A stretch of DNA of 64,000 nt from Adineta vaga (GCA_021613535.1 CP075494.1:10850001-10914000); one strand, 5' to 3'; shown: positions 26,200-38,800, numbered from the stretch's first letter. Translations and numbers: made by a program. The notes: generated by a model not told the origin, from the letters alone.

Positions 26200-27451
26200 T
26201 ATGTATGTTGTCGTTCGTATCTATAAAAAAATGAAACCAGTACACACATAAACCGATGTAAATATACGTTATCTAGTTTTGATAGAGCAGAACGAAAAAA
26301 AACGCACATCACGATAGAAAATATCCATTTGCATTATTTATCAGCTGTCTCGTATTATCTACATTAAAAAGACCAAAGAGTCAATAGACACAGTACATCC
26401 CATTTAGGATTTATACAATAAAACTTCGAATTAAGAAGATCCGTCGTTCAAGAATATTTACATTAAATGATGGGAAAACGATAATGTCTATTATTCAAAA
26501 ATCGAATTGATTTCACTCTTATATACGATCAGGAAAATAATGAATTTTCTTTGTTTGCTAATGCATCATAAGCATTTATTCAATATTTGCTCATTCTGAG
26601 AACATTGTATGAATGATAGCTAAACTTCGCCAGGTACGAAAGAGTTACAGAAATAGTATCTATCATTTTTTTTATCTGTCAAACTATGTATCATCTTCAT
26701 ATCTAAATCAAACGTTGAAATTGCAGTTCTCTAATCCATATATCATCTCGATAACGTAGAATTCGAGCATCATAAATTCGTATCACGTCTTCAATAATCG
26801 ATAGATATATTTATATATGTACAAATCGTGACAATAGAAAAGGTAAAACATTTTAAGAGAGAATGTATGAAAAAAAACCTGCACAGATATACTCCCAATA
26901 TACGACTCTGACTATGGAAGAAACGACAGAAACGTTGCATCACAAATGGATTTATTCATATTATGAATATTGGTTATTAAGTGTTGCGTATGGATGTTCT
27001 AATGAATACTTCGGTTTTTATCAATAAGAACTTTCAAATCAAAACGTCTAAGCGTGAGATCACGTTCCTTCAACTATTTTCATTAGTACTAGTTCTTTTC
27101 TTTAGACAATGACGACTGATTTTGGAAATATAACAAAGCATAAAAACGCTTAAAACTTCAGATACCTTTGTCGAAAAAAACAAATTCCATAACCGTTATT
27201 CGTTTTTCACGTAAGTTGATTTTACGTAAATAATTACACAAAAGCAGTTTTTTATACCATTCAGTTCACCTTATGTAAGCTAAAGCCGTAAAATAAACGT
27301 GAAGCTCGTGAAAGAATAAATTATCCATGCGTATAAATGTGATTATTGCGTTTCTTCCTTACTCCAACTCCAATCATATCTGTTTCTTTACGAACTACCA
27401 ACACGTGATTTTACCCTCCTTCTTCAACTGATCTACGAATCATCGCAAAAT
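26200..27451. other. Gene-free stretch between hydrolase and EF-hand protein
   Basis: This divergent intergenic region carries the right copy of the direct repeat (26766-26866). No reading frame of substance is seen. Confidence 0.5.
26766..26866 (+). repeat. Right copy of 101-base direct repeat
   Basis: This copy matches 23921-24021 with seven substitutions and no gaps. It lies about 570 bases upstream of the hydrolase start. Outside the repeat the two flanks diverge (after base 26866 and after 24021). Confidence 0.85.
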
Positions 27452-28783
27452 ATGTCCTCGAAAACCATTCGTCTCTATCTCTACTATACCATTTTGTTCA
27501 TCTTAAGTCTTGCAGCATTCTATGCTTTCCATCACATTACAAAAAAACATTCACCAGATTATCTCTACACAGAAAAATGTGTCTTATGTGTCATTTCCAG
27601 TTTTTTCAACATGTTTGTACTCTACTATCACTATACTCATGCACCACATCCAAAGTTTTGTATTCTAAAACAACGTCGTATCTCTATTTATACTCATATT
27701 GTTTCTGGTGTTCTCGAATTTATCACTTGTTGGCTTGCATTCGGCACTGGTAATATATACATAGCTAGAATTGCTGCATTGGCAGCTATTCTAGGTCATG
27801 TTCCTTCAGCTTATTATCAAACATCAATTGTCTTTGGGGCAAAAGCACTGATAGTTGCTGCTTACTTGTTTGCAATTTCTCTTCATTTATTTTGTGCATT
27901 GCATTTATTTGCTGAGCCAGATTCAGTTTATTGGTTGTTGAATGTGTTTCTTATTCATAACATTTATGTTTGGTGTCGAATACTCTATTCCTTTTTTGGC
28001 TTTGTCGGGCTTTTCAAAGATAATCGATATACGATCACTAGTTGGACAGCAGCTCTTATATTAATTCCAGCTGTACTTGGTGTTTCTGCGAATATGTTAT
28101 TTTTAGGATATGTTGCGTGTAGTGTTCTTCTCTACTTATTCATCGTTCGACCAAATGATGCAGAACGTGCACTATTTATTGGTGAACGAACACGAGATCT
28201 GTTAGTTAATCGAGCTATTTATGAACATTGGATAAATGACAAAAGTCGTTTGACAAAATCATCCAAAAATATAGAAGTCACTGATCAGCAAAAAGCAAAA
28301 GAAGTGTTCGATTTGTTGGATGTAGACAAAAATGGATTTATCGATGGTAAAGAAGTGAACCAATTGTTAAAAGAATGGAAAGTTGCCGAAGCATTCGTGA
28401 AACGCTTTTCTCGTTGGTCACAAAAAGGACATGTTACTTATGATGACTTTTACAAACATGTCTGGCGTCTTGGTGAAACATCGCTTGGTCATTTCAAAGA
28501 AGGTCACATAAAAGAAAGCAAAGAAAAAGCTCGATTCGTATTTGACTGTTTGGATAGTGATCGAAGTGGTTATATCGATGTGATAGAATTGCAAAAGTTA
28601 TTGATTCAATGGGGTTTGCCTGACAATGAAGTCGATGCATATCTTGCAACTGATGATGATAAACGTTACTCGTTTGATGAATTCTACCAGAATCTCAAAC
28701 CAATATGGGATTTTGCGTATCAAAACATGCGAGTTGGCCATAGTAATGATGTAGAGCAATCGTCGCACCCACATTCTAATTAG
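27452..28783 (+). CDS. Intronless multi-membrane-span protein with two C-terminal EF-hands
   Basis: A single uninterrupted exon encodes 443 residues. About seven hydrophobic segments fill residues 8-235 (for example YLYYTILFILSLAAFYAF, IYTHIVSGVLEFITCWLAF, ALIVAAYLFAISLHLFCALH). The C-terminal cytosolic part has two canonical EF-hand calcium loops: DVDKNGFIDGKE (about 289-300) and DSDRSGYIDVIE (about 366-377). A third, degenerate loop may lie at TDDDKRYSFDEF. I do not recognise the family. It could be a calcium-responsive membrane protein or enzyme; function cannot be given. Unlike most neighbours it has no intron. The ATG at 27452 is the first in the frame. Confidence 0.8.
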   Translation: MSSKTIRLYLYYTILFILSLAAFYAFHHITKKHSPDYLYTEKCVLCVISSFFNMFVLYYHYTHAPHPKFCILKQRRISIYTHIVSGVLEFITCWLAFGTGNIYIARIAALAAILGHVPSAYYQTSIVFGAKALIVAAYLFAISLHLFCALHLFAEPDSVYWLLNVFLIHNIYVWCRILYSFFGFVGLFKDNRYTITSWTAALILIPAVLGVSANMLFLGYVACSVLLYLFIVRPNDAERALFIGERTRDLLVNRAIYEHWINDKSRLTKSSKNIEVTDQQKAKEVFDLLDVDKNGFIDGKEVNQLLKEWKVAEAFVKRFSRWSQKGHVTYDDFYKHVWRLGETSLGHFKEGHIKESKEKARFVFDCLDSDRSGYIDVIELQKLLIQWGLPDNEVDAYLATDDDKRYSFDEFYQNLKPIWDFAYQNMRVGHSNDVEQSSHPHSN

Positions 28784-29549
28784 ATTACGAAATTATCAGT
28801 CATTGACAGGATTATTTATAGACATTCCTCTGTTAATGTATGTCTGATAAAAGAAAAAAATCTTTTTTTCTGATAATATTTTTAGTTAAAACGAATAAAT
28901 GAAGAGAAATGTTCAATCTTTAAGAGAGGACAAAATGTAAAAGTTCATTTTGTTCAATTTATATATCATGAAATCAATGTTTCAGGATATGTGTTAAAAG
29001 AAAAGGTTTTATTTGTATGAAATATTTCATTGGAATCGACCCGAATAATCATCATACACGAAATGTTCAGAAGGAGAGAGAGAGAGAGAGAGAGATGTTG
29101 TGCTGTCAAAATAAGTACAGTTCATTCATAGTTAGTAGTTGATATACCCGACTTCGAACTACCACAATCCGGTTCATGTTTGTCTTAAACTTTCTCTCTA
29201 CAAAACAAAAGAACAAATTCCGTCTGTTTCTTTCTTCACACAACCATCTCGCGACATCTGTGCGCTGTATAAAAATGGAATTCAAATATTCAAGGTGTTC
29301 ATTTACAATAATAATGGTAGTCGATTGTTGATTGGTAGAAAAGTGATGTTTTCTATATCACATGGAGAAATTCTATAAAATTCTTCCTGTTTCTAATTTT
29401 TCTCTTCATAATAGTCTGTTGCTTTTTATGTTGACTGCATGACTGAGTAGCTAATTAGTCGAGTTAAATGATGAAATAAATCTTCTGTTATCTTAAGAAA
29501 AGCGCGAATTATTTCATGATTTTGATATTTTTTCAATTAAATATTCCAG
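28784..29549. other. Intergenic stretch with GA repeat
   Basis: It contains a GA microsatellite at 29073-29094 and the 5' flank of the LCOR-like gene. The short ORF at 29139-29378 lacks any recognisable features and is not supported. Confidence 0.5.
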
Positions 29550-31028
29550 ATGACGGAATGTTATTCAGCTCGTTGCCAACAAGATCGTAGATTAGCTCGA
29601 CGAGAATTCAATAAATGGACAAAAAATATCCTTTTACAAATTGGTAAATGAAAATTTGAATGAAAAATACAACAATCATTTCTTTTTATCTTTCAAGGAT
29701 TAGAAACAATATCAAAAAATCATTTTGAATTTGATGTAAATTTATTTCAAGAAAAAGATGGTAAAATAAATATTTACAAGAAAGAATAAAAATACAATTT
29801 TTGATTGAATTTGTAGATGAACAAATACCGAATGATTTTAATCCTGATCAAGAATGTTTATTTTGTCTTAATCGACAAGAATATTTAGGAAATAAAAAAC
29901 TTACGAATCGAAATAATGATCATCAACATCATTTCATTAAAGAATCGATTGTTGATGATGAAGAAAATGCACCATTAGATTTAAGTTTAAAATCAACGTC
30001 AAATCATTCACCATTGATCACATCAAATCATCGAGCAAATATCAAGTAACTATTAAGAAAAAACAAACAAACAAACAAACAACAACAACTTCTCTTTCTA
30101 TTCTAGACATCGACCATTATTTGATGTCAAGTCAGATATACCACCAATGTATGGTCAGGAAGAATTTGATCGTTTTATGTCTGAAATGATTACTAGTCAG
30201 TTAGGTAAGGAATGTCATGTTCAATCAATGAATTACCTTTTTTTTCGTCATATATCAATCTAGAGTTTTCATCTCAACCATATTTAAATCTAAATCTTTT
30301 TCCAACAATTCCAACATCACATTCTCAATCGAATAAAAAGAAGAATTCATCATCACAAGATAATCGTATTGCTCAATTAGCTAAACAAATGGCATATGAA
30401 CGAATGTTACAAGAAATTGAATATCAACGTCATCCATCTTTAACGAATAAAAAATCGAAAAGTTCATCAAATAATCATTCATCATCAATTTTAACTGAAT
30501 CATTTCATGTCAATCATTTACTCAATGATGTTATGATGCGTATATTACATGAAATGTTTGAAAAACAACAACAACAACAACAACAAACAGTAACAACCTC
30601 TGCACCTCAACCACGTGCATCTCGCAAAGGTGAATTATTATTTGTTAAAAAACAAAATATTAACAATGATGAACAATATAATTCCAATATTTTTAATCAT
30701 TTTAATAACAATCCTATTACTACTACTACTACTAATAACAATAATAAAAACCAACAAAAGGTTTGTATTAATTCCTTAAAACTTAAATCTATAAAAACAT
30801 TTCAAATAAGATTCTTAGAATCTAAAATTCTTCATATTCCCTCAAGGAATTTGAATAATTCTTCTTCTCTTTTTTATAGCCGAATGATAAAGTTAATCCT
30901 TCATCTTCAAGTTCTTCATCTACATCGAGTGTTTCATTAACAAGCTCCTCATCGATTCAAAAGAAAGCTAAACATAAATCGAAATCCAATCAATCAACAA
31001 CATATATTCCAAAAGGACGATCAGTTGA

Positions 31029-31060
<32 letters not shown>

Positions 31061-31601
31061 AGATCAGTATTGGTACTGATGGAAAACAAATCCGTCCGAA
31101 ACGTGGACAATATCGTCGTTATGAATCGGAACAGTTGGCCAAAGCAGTTGCTGCTGTTTTAAGTAATGAAATGTCCGTGCATAAAGCTGGATCTTATTTT
31201 GGTGTACCACATTCAACAGTAAATTATACTATTTAAATTTTCAATTTACTGAATATGATTTTCTTTTTTCTTAGTTGGAATATAAAGTTAAAGAAAGAAA
31301 TACTAAATCATCTTCAACATTGAAATCTAAAAATGAATCAACATCTATGAATGATAATGATAATAATCTCATGTTACATGGTTCGTTTCTATTTTTCTGT
31401 GGAGAATAATAATAAGAAAGAGAATTCATCTTGTTTTCAGGTGATAATGATGATGATGAAGATGATGACGATGATGATGATGAAAAATCGTCGAAAGGTC
31501 TTGTTGGTTTTTTACCTCCATCAAACAGTAATTTGAATGAAATCGATGATGAAAATGATTCGAATGATGGTGACGATGATCTCGAAGAATCTCTCAATTG
31601 A
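29550..31601 (+). CDS. LCOR/Eip93F-like pipsqueak-domain transcription factor
   Basis: About seven exons with mostly short introns encode a nuclear factor. It has a Cys-containing N-terminal block (ECYSARCQQDRRLARREF, then ECLFCLNRQEY), a CtBP-binding motif PLDLSLK, a polyglutamine run and a long Ser/Asn-rich linker. The DNA-binding pipsqueak-type helix-turn-helix reads RPKRGQYRRYESEQLAKAVA, then VHKAGSYFGVPHSTLEYKVK. That combination is the LCOR/LCORL/Drosophila E93 signature; in insects E93 directs adult metamorphosis and in vertebrates LCOR is a nuclear-receptor corepressor. The tail is acidic (Asp-rich, encoded by a GAT repeat). The ATG at 29550 lies directly after a CCAG acceptor-like site, so an upstream exon may exist. 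Homopolymer runs include polyAsn (31035-31062). The stop is at 31599-31601. Confidence 0.88.
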
Positions 31602-32123
31602 TTTTCTTCGACAATCAATTTAGCTTCTTCTTCTCTACATCTTTCTACTCATTTTTACACATCCATACATCAATTTCTACTTTTATTTAAACAACTGATT
31701 GTTTTTTTTTCTGTTTCAATGTGTATATAAATCTATAGTACATGTTTTTACTAGTCAAGAACATCACAAGAGAATCTTCATGTTTTCTGTACTCATTTTA
31801 AACATGGAGGAGAATGAATCTTTTCTTTTTTTGTTGTGTGAATTTCGTTTTTCTCTTCTTTTAACAAAAAAAAAACATTTCCAAGTTTATTTGTTTGCTT
31901 TGTTTGTTTGTTCTCTCTATTGTATATCTATATGTGTATGATTGTTTGTTGCTACAAAAAAAGAGTCAGTATTTGTTTTCTTTTTCTTCTTAAATCTGTG
32001 TTATTTGATTAGGCCATCCAAGAAAAACAAACAATAAAAAAAGATTTTATGTCCTGTTTTGTGCAATATAACTATTTCGATATTAATCTCTTTTTTTTTG
32101 TTTTGTTTTTCGAGTTTCTAGAG
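31602..32123. other. 3' UTR and promoter region between LCOR-like and STK16 genes
   Basis: T-rich, with no supported gene. An AATAAA-type signal near 32033 lies before the kinase start. Confidence 0.5.
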
Positions 32124-33380
32124 ATGGGTTGCCTTTGTGGACGGCAAAGTGTGGTAATTCAAGGACAAAAGTTTCATCTTATACGACAAATTGGTGAAGG
32201 GTACATTGTTCGAGGAAAACAGACAGATTGATATTGTTGAATGGGGATGTATTGTTTTTAGAAGTTTCAGTTATGTGTTTGAAGCGCGAAATACAGCGGA
32301 TAGTCATCGATATGCAGTGAAGAAAATGTCATGTCATACGAATGAAGAAGAAAAACGTGCACGAGATGAAATCGAAAATTATCAAAGATTTTCACATTCG
32401 AATTTAGGTTGGAATAGAACATTTGTTTTCGTTTTATTCTAATCGATTTGTTAGTTTAGTTTCCTTACTTTATCATGATCAAGTGAAATATAATCCAGAT
32501 GCACATGTTACAAGTATAGTTTGGCTAGTTTTTCCATATTTTAAAGTAATAGTATTTCGATTTCAAGATGTTTATTCATTTGATTTTGATAGAATGGCTC
32601 ATTGCAAAATGCATTTGATAGACAAACAAAATTTACTACTCGTGTTTTACTCGAATTATTTCTAAGTATTTGTGAAGGTGTTCGTCAAATTCATGATAAA
32701 CAAATGGCACATAGGTTGAACACTTATCATAATTTGTATTAAATATTATTGATTTATATTTATAGAGATTTAAAACCTAGTAATGTGATGTTATTAAATA
32801 ATTCTCATGGTATTATATTAGATTTTGGTTCAATGACACCTGCATCGATTTCCATCACTAATAGATCGGAAGCACAACAATGGCAGGTAATGTTCAATGA
32901 TGAAGAATTACTGAATATAATCTTCTATATTTAGGATTGGGCAGAAGAAAATTGTTGTGTACAATGTAATTAATCATGTTTTGTATAGAAATGATAATTT
33001 CTTTCTACTTATAGATCGTGCTCCCGAATTATTTCATATTGAAACAAATGCTTTGATTACATCTAAGACGGATATATTTTCGTTAGGTGGAATTCTCTAT
33101 GCTTGTTGTTTTGGCAAAGGACCATTTGATGATGTGTATTCAAGAGGAGATAGGTAGAAATGATTTTTATTTTTCATTTATCAAATGCTTTGATTTTAGT
33201 GTCGCATTAGCAATAGCTAGTGGTCGTATTGAATTACCTGTTCAATCTTCGACATATCCAACTATTATAATTGATACAATGCTTTCTATGTTGCGTACGG
33301 AACCTAATCAACGTCCATCAATCAATGAAGTTATCGATGAACTTTCTAGTGCTGCTCGTTTAACAATGAATATTGCATAA
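32124..33380 (+). CDS. STK16: STK16-like serine/threonine kinase
   Basis: About seven exons with introns of 45-65 bases encode a compact kinase. The ATG at 32124 begins MGCLCGRQSVVIQG; the Gly-Cys-x-Cys start fits N-myristoylation and palmitoylation, as in STK16. Motifs are the P-loop IGEGSFSYVFEA, lysine in YAVKKM, the large insert with VWLVFPYFKNGSLQNAFDRQ, catalytic loop AHRDLKPSNVM, metal loop LDFGSM, the QDWAEE block, and activation-segment YRAPELFHIETN. The helices KTDIFSLGGILYACCFGKGP and SVALAIASG follow. STK16 is a Golgi-associated NAK-family kinase linked to secretion and actin dynamics. All catalytic residues are present. Raw translation breaks into several frames, but each break is a GT-AG intron. 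The protein is about 300 residues, as usual. Confidence 0.92.
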
Positions 33381-33575
33381 ATGTTCGGGGTTTTTTTTTA
33401 TTGTAAAAATGTATGTTTTTCAGTCTATCCTTTGCTCACTTTATGAACATTTTACAAAACAAATGTACAGCATGTCATGAATATAATTACAAGGTTAAAA
33501 ATAAAGAGAATAAATCTGAACGATAAGAATAAAAAAAAGAAGAAGAAGAAGAAGGAAAACGTAAAGAAAAAGAAA

Positions 33576-35523
33576 CTATAACCAAATTTCAAATTGACTA
33601 TCTTTACAAATAATTTCATATGTATCACTATGATGTAAACGAAGTGAATGAATTTCAAAATAATTTCGAACTTGTCGATCGTCTTGTGGAGTTTTATCCA
33701 AGATATATTTACTTGTTCGTTGTATTTTCAAACTAATTAATTCAATAAAAACATCTAACATTGTTTTTATTGTTTTCAAATCGACGTATAATTTTGGATT
33801 AACATCAATGGTTAAATGTTCAAGATAAGGAAATAATGATGGTAAATCAGTTAGAATACGATTTAAACGATTCTGTCGATCAATTTGCATACAATTCAAT
33901 TCTAATGTTTGAATACGTGTTAGATAAGAAACATCGGGTGATGGTATTCGAAGAAAATATTTAATTAATAAATAACCTGTAACTGTTAATGTTGTTAAAT
34001 ATGGTGCTAAGGAAAAGAGTAATGGAAATAATCGACCATCACATTCATTGATAATTAAATGTTTTAAATATTGAAAAGTAAAATTTTCTGATGATTTTAA
34101 AGGTAAAGAACATGAATCATTCGTTGGTATGACAATATTTTGTATTTGTAAAATATGTGCTTTTAAACAATGTTGTTTGAATAATTCAATGAGTTGTTGA
34201 TTGATTTCATTGATCGTTCCATGTGTAGCATCGAGAACTAATTTTTGAACGGATTTGAAATTATTTTTTAAAATTAAATGATTAAATAAACGAGAATTTG
34301 ATGTTGATAATTTTAATGTATCGAATGCATAAGGTAATGTAAATAATTTCAAACGTGTTTTATTCGAATGTGGACGCCAAATAATATGTCCAATTGGCCA
34401 ATGAGTATCAAAAGAAGAGAATGATGAAAGAATTGGATTGAGACGTGTATGAATTTCATCAATAGACATATCAAAACAAAATTGCAATTGTTTCAAACGT
34501 GGAAATGAATTTTCAAGAAAGATTTCCCAACGATGGCCACTAAAATGAAAGAATGAAGGAAAAATCTTGATCTATTCATTGTTTTCTCTGTTACTTACTT
34601 AAAATAGTTTTGATCTGTTGTTGTTCGATTGAAATAAGCTAATCGTTCTAATTTAGCTGCTCGAATTCGACTTGTCATTAATAATACAAATCGATCAAAA
34701 TTTAATTCATTGCCCGTAACATGCAATTCAAAATCAACAAGATTTATCGGTGGTTTACCGCACAAGGGAACATTCAATGGTGTTTGATCAGCAAATAATT
34801 TGACACATAATTTTTGTAGATTTGGAACATGTTCTAATAATAAAAGAAGACTATCGAATGATCGTAATGGAATTGTTAATTCTTTTAAATGATCATAATT
34901 CGATGGTATATCAGTTTTAGCAATGAATTGTAAATAATCATTATTATGCATTTCAATGGAAATTGATTGTAATGTTTTGATTTGTGTTAAGCCAAAAAGA
35001 TGATGTTGTAAACAACTTTTATATGTAATTTCATTCGTTGATGATGATGGTCGTTGAATACGAATATTTAAAACTCGAATAGACATTTGTTTAAGTTTAG
35101 AAAAAACAAGATTTAATTCATCAATTGTTGGATCAATCAAAGATAAACGTTCGAGTAAGGGAAAACGATGAAGATTTAAATCAATACGGAACACTTGTTT
35201 AATTGCATACTAAATAGAAAAGAAAAGAAAAGTTATAGGATTGAATTTATTCATGAAAAATTTACCTGATTATTGATAATCAATGATTTAACATTGGATA
35301 GATGATTTCGAAGATGCTCAAATTGTTCAATAGATAATTTTGAACAATCAATATGATGTGTATACGGTTGAAGTACTTGATTAAAACGTCGATTGAGATT
35401 TAGAAAAGCATAAAATAGATCCGATTGCGATAAATATTTGAATGTTTCAAATAAGATTTCATTTGGTAAACTACCTTCAAAGGTCGCGAGAGATTTCTTT
35501 TGGCCAAGGAGATTATCATTCAT
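33576..35523 (-). CDS. F-box protein with leucine-rich-repeat-like body
   Basis: Three exons, 35523-35266, 35209-34599 and 34539-33576, join in frame and give 610 residues. The F-box is near the N-terminus: LPNEILFETFKYLSQSDLFY, then AFLNLNRRFNQVLQ. After it comes a long Leu/Ile-rich body with irregular repeats (FPLLERLSLIDPTIDELNLV, VPNLQKLCVKLF, FKSVQKLVLDAT, FPYLEHLTIDV) like a degenerate LRR solenoid. F-box proteins bind SKP1 and recruit substrates to SCF ubiquitin ligases; the substrate is unknown. Proteins of this form are numerous in bdelloid rotifers. It converges with the kinase gene, with about 195 bases between stop codons. Confidence 0.82.
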
Positions 35524-35595
35524 CGTCGTTGCCCTTGTTGTTATTGTTTGTTTTATTTCTATAGAAGAAAAAAAACAAATTAGGGGCCAAATCTC

Positions 35596-35832
35596 CTAAG
35601 AAGATCTCTTTTTACCAGATTGATTATCAATGAAAACCACGGAACAATTTTGATTTTCACTTCCTGTTGTTGCCGATAAAGCTCGCCGTTTAATTCCATT
35701 TGGATTACTACTATTAATTTCATCAAATGGGCGTTTTGGACAGTTGGTTAACAATGCAGTTATAACTGCACTATGTGTTTTCGATCGATCACGTCTCTTA
35801 CGTCTTCTAGTTAGTTTTGTTATTTCCGACAT
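35596..35832 (-). CDS. Small basic protein, 78 residues, uncertain
   Basis: A single short ORF begins at an ATG (35830-35832), MSEITKLTRRRKRRDRSKTH, and ends at TAA near 35596. It has a strong basic patch (RRRKRRDR) like a nuclear localisation signal, then SAVITALLTNCPKRPFDEIN and a Ser/Thr-rich end. I do not recognise it. It lies 73 bases upstream of the F-box gene, so it could instead be a 5' untranslated or upstream ORF of that gene. Support is compositional only. Confidence 0.4.
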   Translation of the reverse strand: MSEITKLTRRRKRRDRSKTHSAVITALLTNCPKRPFDEINSSNPNGIKRRALSATTGSENQNCSVVFIDNQSGKKRSS

Positions 35833-38800
35833 GATTTTTGTATGTGAATATGATTATCAAAAAACAAAACAATGATCTTTGCTTTTGTTCGAATGAATAA
35901 AGAAAATCTTTCTGAATTGATTTCACGTGATGATATAAATAAAGCTCGACGAAACGATTTGAAAGAACATTGTTCTGGTTATTCATAAAACACCAATAAA
36001 ATACTTTGACAATAGATGTCGTCTTTTTTAGAATGTCAAAAGTAATATCTCTCATAAAGATAAGAAAAAGAACTAAATTATGTTAGTATCTGTCATTCAA
36101 TTCATTCATTTATTTAGAATAATTGCAATATTTCTTTTCCTATTGGTAAAAACTTCCAATAATATATGAAAAATAGGTCACGAAATAAATTTATTTTATT
36201 AGCTCAAAAAACAAAAAACAAATGACCTTATCATATTTTTATCTTTATAAATTGCATTTTCTATAATTAATCATATTTTACCTAACATCTTAATATAGTA
36301 TAATTATTAAAGTTGGAGAATATATCATATGCCTATATACTTTGTTAATGAATTTTTCAACTTGAAATGTTTTCTCTATTAAACGAATTGCTTGGAGCAA
36401 TATTTACATGATGATGTTCTTTTAGATTATCTAGAAATAAGGCTCATTTATTTTCTTTCGAACAGAAAAAAAGAAGTTGATATTTTTCTATAGTATTTGC
36501 TTTTTTTATTTTCAAGGAAATGAATTCTTTGAGTAAGTTTGCCTACATGTTTAACCTCCTTGAGAACGACGCTGTCGACTATTGTATATTATTTTTTAAT
36601 CATATTTCATTATACATATTTCTTTCTTGAACACTAAACAAATTATTTATGAACGTTATATTTGATTTTCTTGATTGAGAGTAATTAGGGATTCATTGCC
36701 ATGCTTGTACAATTAAAAGTGGCAGTTGGCTGTCTGATCTTTTACCTTCGAATGTACCGAATAAGAAGCTTTATTTTGAAAGTTTTTTTTAGAAGGAAAG
36801 TTGAGCGCCTTAATTCTATTTCTTTATAAACTTATAGATGAGATTTTTCTTTAGAAACAAATCTCATTTTTATCATGGATGCTTGAGATATGTTGATCTA
36901 TTTTTTCCTACGTCCTATAGAATAAATATGTTATTTGCTTCGGTCGAGCCAATGCGTCCATGCGTAGAATGAAGAAAAATTGACACAAGTAAATAATTTC
37001 CTATACTTTATGTCGTTATATGTTCTATTTAAGTGTGCTCTATTCTTATATTGCATACCTCGGATGCATGAGTAAACTTTGATCTACATCATTATGTCAT
37101 CGAATGTGAGTGACTATTCGAAACCATCGGAATAGTAATGTCTGTCATATGATTGTTTGAGAAATGAACAAGAAAAACATAACTATGTTTACCTACATGC
37201 ATTTGCCATTATATTTTCGAATCACGAGAATAAGTAAATACTTGGTAGACAGAGTTCATAGTATATCGTAAATTATCAAATGTTTTTTTGAACGTTCCTA
37301 GATTATGACTGATAATTCCTTCCAATATGAATTTTTAACATACATTCTATCATTAGTAGCATCTATTGAGATATTAATGATCATACCAAAGGCATTAGAA
37401 TGATGAATAATGATGAATTGGTTTTTCTTTATAGAATCAATGAAAAATCTCTCGAGATGGAAGATATTTTATATTCAGTTTTTTCCTTGTTCGTTCGATT
37501 GATTAATAACTGATTACTTTTTTCGACATCTCTCTTCAACCGTACTTTATTTAACTGATTGTTAGTCGAGCAGTAGATTTGAATAATATATGCATGAACA
37601 ATTTGTCTTTTCTACAAAGTATCAGAGTCTACTCAAATATTTTTCTCTAATAGAAAGCAAACTCCTTTATTTTTCTCACCATCTGTCAATAAATTCAAGA
37701 TACAGATCATAAAAAGATCTTTCTTCTGTGTCAAACATCAACCCGCGTAAAAAAATTATCTATCGGATAGAAAAAACAATAGATTTCGTCATCTGCTATT
37801 TTTACCCTGTTTAACGAGTACAACTAAAAAGAGTACGGAAACATGATTGACTCACACACACAGTAGGAGTTCTAATGATTATGTCGAAGTCTTTTCAACT
37901 CTTGATTAGCATAGTGTCGACATGTATTCATCATAACGTTCGAAACAGATTGTTGAGGGTGTATGAACATGAATTTATAAAACTGATTTAACGAGATTTT
38001 TCGGCATATGTTTTCTTTGTATTCTTTTAGATTTGCTCATTCGTTAAGACATTGACGTTTATCTAATCATTTGTCATCGTTTGTTATTAGCATGAATATT
38101 TTTTCTTTTCATTCTCTCGAAAAACAACAACGCAGATCAAAGCAAAATATATTCCGAAAGAAGTATGTATTTGAAAAAGAAGGAATTTTTTTTAAAATCT
38201 ATTAATAGAGTCCGTGCGTAGAGTTCTTTTGAACTAATAATAAAAGGCTTGAGAAAACGTAAATGATAAATGCTCTTATTGATTGTTGATATATTTACGT
38301 ATTGAGAAAATAGAAAAGAAACTCATTTGTCGTACTTCTTTTATAAAACTATGGAATTGATTTATGACATTCAAATGTCCATTGAAGTCGTCCTTTTACC
38401 TCATCATTTTTCTGCTTTGTTAAACTAATTCATTTATATGCATGATGGAATCTGTTCAAAGCTATTACATCGCTTTCATCATCGATAAGATCTTAAATAG
38501 ACATCATTACAATTGATTCTTTTGGTGCAATAAAAAAGAATATGTATGTGAATACATTACTCTTGTTCACGTCATCTTCTTTCTTTTTTCACTCAGAAAT
38601 TATGCGTCTTGAGACATAAGTCGATCAACTAAGCTACAATTAATTGGTGACAATTTTATCCCTTACAATCGGTTCAGACAGAGAACAAAAAGGGGAGTGT
38701 GAAAATTGTTTTTATCAATTCCTTCTATTAACCTATGTGTATAGACATATTACTTCCTAGAATCTATTTAAAATGGTCTCGTCATCTTTATAATTATTCT

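Noticed and set aside
29139-29378. 79-residue plus-strand ORF
   Set aside because: No ATG-linked features, no homology recognised, and it sits in the upstream flank of the LCOR-like gene.
31271-31618. Reverse-strand poly-serine ORF
   Set aside because: It is the antisense of the GAT-repeat acidic tail of the LCOR-like gene.
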